Shown here: piece by piece, positions 57,330 through 64,000 of the stretch
Position numbering within the stretch: the first letter of the stretch is position 1
Layout of the letters: the number at the start of each line of letters is the position of its first letter
Assembly (NCBI RefSeq): GCF_900176485.1
Contig: NZ_FWYD01000003.1
Location: forward strand, 459,243-523,242
Source of the DNA: Primorskyibacter flagellatus
GTDB lineage: Bacteria; Pseudomonadota; Alphaproteobacteria; Rhodobacterales; Rhodobacteraceae
Length of the DNA: 64,000 nucleotides
Direction of reading: 5' to 3'
Translations under genes and position numbers: made by a program
Notes under the pieces: model-generated
Database searches by the model: none
Seen by the model: only the letters and a program-made list of their open reading frames with translations
What the model was told of the DNA's origin: nothing

Positions 57330-57890
57330 ATGTCAAATGATGCTCGGCCGGTCCTGTCCATCATCATTCGGCGGTTCGACCACGACATGAAAGACCAGAT
57401 CATGCAATCCGTGCGTCAGTTGCAGAAAGTTGCCTCCGATCAAACCGGCTATCTGGGGCATCACAACAGCCTTTCGAAACAGGCCGATTTTTACGAGCTG
57501 GTGAATATTTTCACATTCAACTCGCGCAAAAATCTTGAAAAATGGGAAAAATCCGACCGGCGTAAAACCTGCCTCGCGGAGTTGGACCGGCATCCGCAAG
57601 TGGCAACGAAGCACACCCAGTTCGACGAGCTTGCGGAACTCCTGCATCCGGTGTCGCGGATCAGCAAAATCGAAATCGTTGTGATCCTGATTTTCTGGAT
57701 CCTCGTGCTGGGCGCAATCCTGAATTTTATTGCCGATCTTCTGTTGCCTGTCGGTTTTTCATCGGTCTGGCGGTCGGTATTGGTGATTTCTGTCAACGTC
57801 CTGCTGATCAGCTATATTTTTCTGCCATGGTCAAGCAACCGTCTGACCAGCCTCAAGACCCGGTTTGCCGAGTACAGATCACGCAAATGA
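57330..57890 (+). CDS. ABM-like domain protein with C-terminal membrane segments
   Basis: A 186-residue protein. Residues 1-105 resemble an antibiotic-biosynthesis-monooxygenase (ABM) ferredoxin-like fold: RPVLSIIIRRFDHDMKDQIM and YLGHHNSLSKQADFYELVNI. Hydrophobic segments at about 114-136 and 147-167 follow. The fusion of an ABM-like domain with a two-helix membrane anchor is uncommon. A GAAAGGTAA site precedes the ATG at 57330. The function is unknown. Confidence 0.55.
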   Translation: MSNDARPVLSIIIRRFDHDMKDQIMQSVRQLQKVASDQTGYLGHHNSLSKQADFYELVNIFTFNSRKNLEKWEKSDRRKTCLAELDRHPQVATKHTQFDELAELLHPVSRISKIEIVVILIFWILVLGAILNFIADLLLPVGFSSVWRSVLVISVNVLLISYIFLPWSSNRLTSLKTRFAEYRSRK

Positions 57891-58047
57891 GGCGCGGCCC
57901 TTCGCGGTGTCCGGGCAGTCTTGTCGGCACCGCCAAGCTGGGCGGGGGCGCAAGACCAGCCCGCATATCGGGCAGGGTGATGTGGAAAAGTGGCCCAAGG
58001 GCTTATGTACCAAACAGCAGGACAATAGGCACAAAAGGCCCCAAAGC

Positions 58048-58779
58048 TCAGAGCCTGCGGAGTGTCGCGTCGCCGGCCTTCATCTCTTCGCGCGCGCGGT
58101 CAAACCGAAGGTAGGCGATGGCCTTGTCACCGGACCGGGTGTGCAGCGTGCCCGCGGCTTTGCCTTCGGCGGTGGTGATCTCGGCACCGGGGTCTGCATC
58201 GCCATCGATCTCGACCAGCGCAAAGCCTTTGCGCAGCTCGGTCTTGTGGCGCATCCTTGCCGTGACCTCTTGGCCGACATAGCAGCCCTTGCGGAAATCG
58301 ACGCCGTTCAGCCGGTCGAACCCGGCCTCAAGGATGAACGTATCCGGGCCAAGTTCCACGCCGGTCTGCGGTATGCAGGCGGCGACGCGCAGCGCGTCCC
58401 AATCCGTTGGCGTGGCTTCAAATCCCGGCCCGTAGGCACGCCAACCCATTGAAGGATCACGCGGATCTGCGTAGGCACCCTCGGGCACAGGCCCGGTGCC
58501 ACAGGTCACGGCCATGTCTTCGCGTGTCAATGTCACGGGCGAACGCAGCTTGTACATGCTCAGCCGTTGGAACAGCGCGTCTGCCAGCGATGCGTCCACG
58601 TCGATCAGCACCTCCTCGCCATCGGGGGCGAGGAAGAAATCCGCCAGATACTTGCCCTGCGGCGTCAGGATCGCGGCATAGACCAGTCCCTGATCCAGCT
58701 TTTCTATGTCATTGGTGACAAGCCCTTGCAGGAAGTGTCGTGCCTCCCCGCCGCTGACCCGGATCACTGTGCGGTCCAT
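58048..58779 (-). CDS. ygfZ: YgfZ/GcvT-domain folate-binding protein
   Basis: A 243-residue protein of the YgfZ family, which helps assemble or repair some Fe-S enzymes and binds folate. The signature KGCYVGQEVTARMRHKTELR is near residues 182-201. FLQGLVTNDIEKLDQGLVYA is near the start. The start at 58779 (MDRTVIRVSG) follows AGGAGAATTTTC. It lies downstream of the ABC exporter on the minus strand (88-bp gap). Confidence 0.9.
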   Translation of the reverse strand: MDRTVIRVSGGEARHFLQGLVTNDIEKLDQGLVYAAILTPQGKYLADFFLAPDGEEVLIDVDASLADALFQRLSMYKLRSPVTLTREDMAVTCGTGPVPEGAYADPRDPSMGWRAYGPGFEATPTDWDALRVAACIPQTGVELGPDTFILEAGFDRLNGVDFRKGCYVGQEVTARMRHKTELRKGFALVEIDGDADPGAEITTAEGKAAGTLHTRSGDKAIAYLRFDRAREEMKAGDATLRRL

Positions 58780-58867
58780 GAAAATTCTCCTGTTCGCTTC
58801 TCTTGTGACATATAGGAAGTCAGGCAAGAGACAACAGGGCCGAGTGATGCGCGCATGGCGGCGGCCC

Positions 58868-60643
58868 CTAGTGAGGCCCGTCCGTGTCGAATTGAAGGCG
58901 GTGCAGCTCTGCATAGGTGCCGCTTCCAAGGATCAGCTCGTCATGCGAGCCGACATCGACGACGCGGCCATGATCCATTACGATGATCTGGTCGGCATTG
59001 CGCACGGTCGACAGGCGATGCGCGATCACAATCGTCGTGCGGCCCTCTGCCAGCCGGTCCAGCGCCGCTTGGACAATCGCCTCGGATTGCGCATCCAGTG
59101 CCGAGGTTGCCTCGTCCAGCAGCAGGATCGGTCTGTCGCGCAACAAGGCGCGCGCAATCGCGACGCGTTGACGTTGCCCGCCGGACAGGTTTGACCCGCG
59201 AGGCCCTGCCTGACTGTCGAGACCGTTGGGCAGGCGGGGCAGGAAATCCGACACATGCGCGGCATCAATGGCCTGCTGCAAGGCGGCCGGATCAACGTCC
59301 CGCTGATCCAGAAGGATGTTTTCGCGCAGGGTGTCGTCAAACAGCATCGCGTCTTGCGACACGACAGAGAACATGTCGCGCAATTCGTCCAGATCCAGCT
59401 CGGCCACGGGTGCACCACCAATGCTGACAACGCCCTCATCAGCATCGACCAGCCGTGAAAGCAGGTTGAACACGGTGGATTTTCCGGCACCCGACGCGCC
59501 CACAAGCGCCGTGGTCTTGCCTGCCTCTGCCACCAGCGATGCGCCTTTCAGAACGGGTGTGTCACCGTAGCTGAGAAATACATCGTCCAGCCGGATCTCT
59601 GGCACACCAGACGGCACCGGGCGGGGGTTGGCAGGCGAGGCGAGTTTCGGCTGCATCGCCAGCAATTCCTTGATCCGCTCGATCCCGGCTGCCGCGACCT
59701 GCCATGTGCCACTGACCGCGCCCAAACGGCGAAGCGGTTCAAATGCAAGGCCGATGGCGGTGAAGAACGCCATGAAATCGCCCACGGTCTTTTCGCCGGA
59801 GGTGATCTCGGACGCGCCATACAGCAGCACCCCCATAAAGCCGAGACCGGACATGATGTCGATCAGTCCGGGGATAGCGGCCTGTCCCATGCTTGTGCGC
59901 AGCTCTGTCCGGATGCGTTCTTTCGTCAGTTTCGCGTAGCGTTTGGATTGGTAACGCTCCAGCCCGTTCAGTTTGACCGCGACGATGCCGTGAAAAATCT
60001 CATTCAGGCGCGTCGAGAGCCGGGCCGCCACGTCGCGCGCCAGCCGTGCATTGCGACGGACAGAGCGTTGCAGGAAGATCGAGGGCGCAATCAGCAACGG
60101 CGCGCCCACCAGCGCCACCAAAGTCCAGCGCCAATCGACGCCCAGTGCCACCGCGAACAGTGCAAAAAGCGCGATCACATCGCGGCCCGCCCCGGTGATG
60201 ATGGTGCGCCAGACCTTGTTGATGGCACCCACGTCGCCCTCGATCCGCTGCATGACATAGCCCGGCGGATGCGCCTGGTGAAAGCTGCCGTCCAGCCGCA
60301 TCAGATGCGACACCAAATCGGCGCGGATGTCGGCGACGGTCAATTGCGACAGCCGCGTCAGGACGACCTTCTGCACCATGCTGGACACGCCGCGTATCAG
60401 GAAGATGCCGAAAAACGCCAGTGCCACCAGACCTATCGCGCCGCTGTTCTCTCCGGAAAAGACGCTGTCGAACATCGGCTTCATCATGTAGCTCAGAAAG
60501 CCGAACATGGAGCCTTCAAGCGCCATGAAGCTCATCCCGAGAATCAGAAGCGCCCAGTGCTTTGACAGGTAGCTCCGCCAAAGCCACAACAGCAACTCAT
60601 GTGCTTTGGGCGTCCGAGCTGACTTGGGGGTGCGCTTGGTCAT
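58868..60643 (-). CDS. MsbA-type ABC exporter (fused TMD-NBD)
   Basis: A 591-residue half-transporter. The N-terminal half has six membrane segments (WALLILGMSFMALEGSMFGF and similar). The nucleotide-binding half has Walker A GASGAGKST near 378, the signature LSGGQRQR, and Walker B ILLLDEATSALD. MsbA-like proteins flip lipid A or export lipids and drugs; the substrate is not determined. It overlaps the upstream phosphatase gene by 4 bp. Confidence 0.9.
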   Translation of the reverse strand: MTKRTPKSARTPKAHELLLWLWRSYLSKHWALLILGMSFMALEGSMFGFLSYMMKPMFDSVFSGENSGAIGLVALAFFGIFLIRGVSSMVQKVVLTRLSQLTVADIRADLVSHLMRLDGSFHQAHPPGYVMQRIEGDVGAINKVWRTIITGAGRDVIALFALFAVALGVDWRWTLVALVGAPLLIAPSIFLQRSVRRNARLARDVAARLSTRLNEIFHGIVAVKLNGLERYQSKRYAKLTKERIRTELRTSMGQAAIPGLIDIMSGLGFMGVLLYGASEITSGEKTVGDFMAFFTAIGLAFEPLRRLGAVSGTWQVAAAGIERIKELLAMQPKLASPANPRPVPSGVPEIRLDDVFLSYGDTPVLKGASLVAEAGKTTALVGASGAGKSTVFNLLSRLVDADEGVVSIGGAPVAELDLDELRDMFSVVSQDAMLFDDTLRENILLDQRDVDPAALQQAIDAAHVSDFLPRLPNGLDSQAGPRGSNLSGGQRQRVAIARALLRDRPILLLDEATSALDAQSEAIVQAALDRLAEGRTTIVIAHRLSTVRNADQIIVMDHGRVVDVGSHDELILGSGTYAELHRLQFDTDGPH

Positions 60644-61341
60644 GCAAGCACCAGTTCGGCCGGGGGGGTTTTCGCGTCAAACCCCTTTTGCAGCGCCTTG
60701 TGGTCGTATTCGCTGCGTATCCAGTCCTCGAATCCGATCGGCGCGCGCGCATTTCGGGCTGCATATGTGTCCAGGATATAGCCCTGGATACCCGTCGCGG
60801 TGAATTCGAGATGAATGTATTTCAGGCCCAGCTGGCGGCGCGCGACCTCGATCGGGGCATCCTCGAACACCAAAAGATACATGGCCGAGGCAAAGCCCGC
60901 GCGGTCGGCACCCGATTTGCAGTGAAACATCATCGGTTTTTCCGCGGCGCGCATCGCGTCGATGACATACACGATGTTCTCGCGTTTCGCGGCCATGCGC
61001 GCCCAAAGCTTGGCGTCGATCAATGTCAGCCCCAGCGCGGCGCAGCTTTCCTTCTCAAAAAGGTAATGCGCGTGCTTGTCGGTGCCGCGCAGGTTGATCA
61101 CGGTCTTGATGCCCATCGCGGCATATTTCTCGAACCGGCTGTGTGTGGGCTGGTTGGACCGATAGACGCCCGGCGCGATCTGAAAGAAATTCGTCCAGAA
61201 ACTGCGCAGAAAGGCGTGATCGAAAACGTTGTAGTGAAACGCCGCCCATCGCCGCCCCGAGGGCGTCGCGATGTCCTTGCCGAAGGACCGTCGCAGCTTG
61301 CGCTCGGCGTCTTCGATGCGTGTCCACAGACGTTTCAGCAT
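60640..61341 (-). CDS. Tyrosine/dual-specificity phosphatase-like protein
   Basis: A 233-residue protein. GVYRSNQPTHSRFEKYAAMG and INLRGTDKHAHYLF precede the CX5R loop HCKSGADRAGFAS (catalytic Cys and Arg). Related proteins dephosphorylate phosphotyrosine, nucleotides or lipids. The start at 61341 gives MLKRLWTRIEDAERK. It is the first gene of a two-gene unit with the ABC exporter, overlapping it by 4 bp; a role in lipid or envelope metabolism is a guess. Confidence 0.75.
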   Translation of the reverse strand: MLKRLWTRIEDAERKLRRSFGKDIATPSGRRWAAFHYNVFDHAFLRSFWTNFFQIAPGVYRSNQPTHSRFEKYAAMGIKTVINLRGTDKHAHYLFEKESCAALGLTLIDAKLWARMAAKRENIVYVIDAMRAAEKPMMFHCKSGADRAGFASAMYLLVFEDAPIEVARRQLGLKYIHLEFTATGIQGYILDTYAARNARAPIGFEDWIRSEYDHKALQKGFDAKTPPAELVLA

Positions 61342-61475
61342 TGACTGGCCTTCCTGCCGGTTTCTGCCGGGTTTAGTGACACTTAGCCATAGTGGCAAGC
61401 GTCCTGCCCGCTATTGACGGCACCAGAGCGCCGGGTAATCTGCACTTCGTCCGTGTTCTCAGGAGCTATGCGTTC

Positions 61476-62693
61476 ATGTCGCTTGCCCAAGGTCGTCCCT
61501 ACCTCGCCATTCCCGGCCCGTCCGTCATGCCCGATCGCGTGCTGCGTGAAATGCACCGCGCTTCGCCCAATATATATGAGGGCGATCTGATGGAAATGAC
61601 CGCCTCGTTGTTTCCGGATCTGCGGCGTGTGGCGCGCACGCAACATAATGTCGCGATCTATATCTGCAATGGGCATGGCATGTGGGAGGCATCGCTGGCC
61701 AATATCGCGGCGCCCGGTGACCGGGTGCTGGTGGCGGTGAACGGCAATTTCGGTCAGGGCTGGGCAGATACCGCCACAAGGATGGGGATCGAGGTCGATA
61801 TACTGGAGCACGGGTTGCATGACAGCATCGACCCGGCCCGCGTGGCCGAGGCCCTGACCGCTGACACGGCACATCAGATCAAGGCGGTGCTGTCGGTGCA
61901 TGTCGATACGTCCACCTCGATCCGAAATGACATCGCGGCGTTGCGCCGGGCGATGGAGGAGGCAGACCATCCGGCGCTGTTGATGGTCGATTGTATCGCG
62001 TCCTTGGCCTGCGACAGGTTCGAGATGGACGACTGGGGCGTCGATGTGGTGATCGCTGCCAGCCAGAAGGGGTTGATGACGCCGCCGGGGCTGGGGCTGA
62101 TGTTTTTCTCGCCGAAGGCCGCGAAGGTCCGGGACGGGCTGGTCCGTGTCAGCCCCTATTGGGACTGGGCACCGCGTGTCGATCCGCAGAACTATTCACA
62201 ACATTTCTGCGGCACAGCACCGACGCATCACCTGTTCGGTCTCCGCGCCGCGTTGGACATGATCCACGAGGAGGGGCTGGAGCATGTCTGGTCCCGCCAC
62301 AAGGCGCTGGCACGCGCGCTCTGGGCCGCCTGTGATGCCTGGGGGCAGGGCGGTCCGCTGGCGTTGAATATGCCTGATCCGCATAAGCGCAGCCATGCCG
62401 TCACCGCCGCACGGATTGGCGCGCCCAATGCCAGTCGGCTGCGGCAATGGTGCGAAGGGCAGGCGGGCGTGACACTGGGCATCGGCCTTGGCATGGCCCC
62501 GCCCACCGATCCCGCGTGGCACGGGTTTTTCCGCTTCGGGCATATGGGCCATATCAATGCGCATATGATGCTGGGCCTGATCGCCTCGGTCGAGGCTGGG
62601 CTGAAGGCGCTGGACATCCCGCACGGTCCCGGTGGCACCGCCGCCGCGGCGCAGATCATCGCCGATGCCACCGCGTCGCCTCCCGTCGTATAA
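61476..62693 (+). CDS. Class V aminotransferase (serine/alanine-glyoxylate type)
   Basis: A 405-residue PLP enzyme. It begins RPYLAIPGPSVMPDRVLREM, has HVDTSTSIRNDIAALRRAME, DCIASLACDRFEMDDWGVDV and the PLP lysine in ASQKGLMTPPGLGLMF (near 195). It resembles serine-glyoxylate or alanine-glyoxylate aminotransferases, used in glyoxylate and serine cycles. The start at 61476 follows AGGAG. It is divergent from the phosphatase gene and converges on the hisC-like gene. Confidence 0.85.
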   Translation: MSLAQGRPYLAIPGPSVMPDRVLREMHRASPNIYEGDLMEMTASLFPDLRRVARTQHNVAIYICNGHGMWEASLANIAAPGDRVLVAVNGNFGQGWADTATRMGIEVDILEHGLHDSIDPARVAEALTADTAHQIKAVLSVHVDTSTSIRNDIAALRRAMEEADHPALLMVDCIASLACDRFEMDDWGVDVVIAASQKGLMTPPGLGLMFFSPKAAKVRDGLVRVSPYWDWAPRVDPQNYSQHFCGTAPTHHLFGLRAALDMIHEEGLEHVWSRHKALARALWAACDAWGQGGPLALNMPDPHKRSHAVTAARIGAPNASRLRQWCEGQAGVTLGIGLGMAPPTDPAWHGFFRFGHMGHINAHMMLGLIASVEAGLKALDIPHGPGGTAAAAQIIADATASPPVV

Positions 62694-62741
62694 CATGGCG
62701 TTCCGGCGGCGTGGTTTCTCAGCGCCTCCTTCCCGGTGGCG

Positions 62742-63848
62742 TTATTCCCGCGCCGCCGACAATGCGACAGGCAAGGCCTGTTCCAGCACATCCAGATCTT
62801 GGGGCCGGCCTGCGCTGATCCGGATGCACCGATCCTGGGGAGGCACGAACGGCATCCGCACGAACACGCCCAGCCTGACCAGCTCCTCCAGCACCCGGCG
62901 CGCAAACGCGCCGTCCGCGCCGCAATCGACAGCGACAAAATTGGTCGCAGAGGGCAAAGGCTCCAGCCCGTTGTCCCGTGCGATCTGCGCAATACGCCCC
63001 TTGGCCAGCGCCACGTCCTGCTTGACCCTCGCCAGCCAGTCCGCATCGTTCAATGCCGCCAAAGCCCCGATCTGCGCCGTCCGGTTCATCCCGAAATGGT
63101 TGCGGATCTTGTCAAAGGACCGGATCAGATCCGCCGCGCCGATGGCATAGCCGACGCGGGCCCCGGCCATGCCATGCGCCTTGGAAAAGGTCCGCATCCG
63201 GATCACCCGTGGATCCTCGACATCAAGCGCGGGCGACGTGCCGTCCGGCGCAAACTCGATATAGGCCTCGTCCAGCAACAGCAACGCGCCCTCCGGCAGA
63301 TCATCCAGAGCGGCTATCAGCGCGGCACCCTCATGCCAACTGCCCATCGGATTGTCGGGGTTGGCCAGATAGACCAGTTTGGCATCCACCTCTGCCGCCT
63401 TGGCAAACAGCGCCACCGGGTCCTCGTGATCGTCGCGATAGGGCACTTTGTGCAACACGCCGCCATAACCCGCCACATGGTAGTTGAACGTCGGATAGGC
63501 CCCTTCGGATGTCACCACCGCATCACCCGGTGCCACCAACAGCCGCACCAGATACCCCAGCAACCCGTCAATGCCTTCGCCCACAAGCACGTTTTCAGAT
63601 GCCACGCCCAAAGAGGCCGCCAAGGCGTTGCGCAACTCATGGCTGCCGGCATCGCCATATTTCCAGATCTCGGCGGCCGCCTCCTGCATGGCGGTTATGG
63701 CGCGGGGCGAAGGGCCGAACAGGCTCTCATTGGCCCCCAAACGCGCTTTGAACGCGGCACCACGGTCGCGTTCCTGCGCTTCGGGGCCGACAAAGGGCAC
63801 GGCAGACGGCAATCGTGCGATAAGCTCGGGATATCTGGGTCCAGTCAT
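62742..63848 (-). CDS. HisC-like histidinol-phosphate aminotransferase family protein
   Basis: A 368-residue class I/II aminotransferase. YLANPDNPMGSWHEGAALIA, LLLDEAYIEFAPDG and RTFSKAHGMAGARVGYAI (PLP lysine near 214) are typical of HisC and related enzymes. The usual substrate is histidinol phosphate; a distinct amino-acid specificity is possible because no other his genes are nearby. The 47-bp gap to the convergent neighbour has no clear terminator. Confidence 0.8.
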   Translation of the reverse strand: MTGPRYPELIARLPSAVPFVGPEAQERDRGAAFKARLGANESLFGPSPRAITAMQEAAAEIWKYGDAGSHELRNALAASLGVASENVLVGEGIDGLLGYLVRLLVAPGDAVVTSEGAYPTFNYHVAGYGGVLHKVPYRDDHEDPVALFAKAAEVDAKLVYLANPDNPMGSWHEGAALIAALDDLPEGALLLLDEAYIEFAPDGTSPALDVEDPRVIRMRTFSKAHGMAGARVGYAIGAADLIRSFDKIRNHFGMNRTAQIGALAALNDADWLARVKQDVALAKGRIAQIARDNGLEPLPSATNFVAVDCGADGAFARRVLEELVRLGVFVRMPFVPPQDRCIRISAGRPQDLDVLEQALPVALSAARE

Positions 63849-63996
63849 ATCCCATTCTATGCCGCGTCAACGCGTACCGGGCAAGCCCCCGTCCGCTGCT
63901 TCTTCGTATGCGCCGTCCCCGTCCCATTGATTTCTGCGGTTCCGTTGCACTGAGCCAACGGCGAGTTTCGTTCTGAGTATTCAGAAGGAGACGACG
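63849..63996. promoter_or_regulatory. Region upstream of the last partial gene
   Basis: This 148-bp gap holds the AGAAGGAG ribosome-binding site at 63983-63990 for a start at 63997. No clear promoter was identified. Confidence 0.4.
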
Positions 63997-64000
63997 ATGG
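63997..64000 (+). CDS. Start of a gene cut off by the window edge
   Basis: An ATG at 63997-63999 follows the strong AAGGAG site by 6 bp. Only the first codon and one base are inside the window, so the product cannot be named. Confidence 0.5.

Overview
This window reads as chromosomal DNA of a Rhodobacteraceae (Roseobacter-group) alphaproteobacterium. The pointers are the high GC content, the layout of the str, S10, spc and alpha ribosomal clusters, Rhodobacterales-type small proteins (DUF6280-like, HTH-like), an AapJ/BztA-type amino-acid binding protein and an ATP12-type ATPase chaperone. The genus cannot be fixed from sequence alone.

Layout. (1) 1-551: a partial glycosyltransferase-like gene, divergent from the ribosomal region. 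(2) 636-22803: a ribosomal supercluster running rpsL-rpsG-fusA-tuf, rpsJ-rplC-rplD-rplW-rplB-rpsS-rplV-rpsC-rplP, rpmC-rpsQ-rplN-rplX-rplE-rpsN-rpsH-rplF-rplR-rpsE-rpmD, and rplO-secY-adk-rpsM-rpsK-rpoA-rplQ. It starts with a strong promoter and a leader carrying a complete intrinsic terminator. Non-ribosomal genes break it in three places: a 2-oxoglutarate oxygenase-like gene plus a small secreted protein after rplP, a Tat-exported metallo-hydrolase after rpmD, and a small duplicated membrane protein after adk. Terminator hairpins and a family of palindromic repeats sit in the gaps, so it is probably several transcription units.

(3) 22797-27360: a decayed DUF393-like gene, then rarA, crcB and a tightly overlapping rluC-like / HAD phosphatase / ATP12 set. 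(4) 27564-36827: an orphan amino-acid binding protein, an unknown gene, then a 7.2-kb integrative element inserted in the 3' end of a tRNA-Glu gene. The element carries a P4-type integrase, an AlpA-like regulator, a Toprim primase-like protein, a DUF3987 protein, several unknown genes, duplicated sequences flanking both att sites, and 9-bp iteron-like arrays. It has no visible structural phage or conjugation genes, so it looks like a phage satellite or a similar small element.

(5) 36971-46000: housekeeping genes on the minus strand (recJ, glpX, hom, a lipoprotein), a TetR regulator, a pirin, a small membrane protein and a Glu/Leu-type dehydrogenase. (6) 45825-55436: an RTX calcium-binding protein, dnaG, rpoD, an isoaspartate methyltransferase homologue, a TolC-family protein and an acidic protein with a PopZ-like tail. 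(7) 55458-64000: a DUF6280-like protein, efp, an AT-rich stretch with an HTH-like gene, a tail-anchored ABM-like protein, ygfZ, an MsbA-type ABC exporter paired with a phosphatase, two aminotransferases, and the start of one more gene at the right edge.
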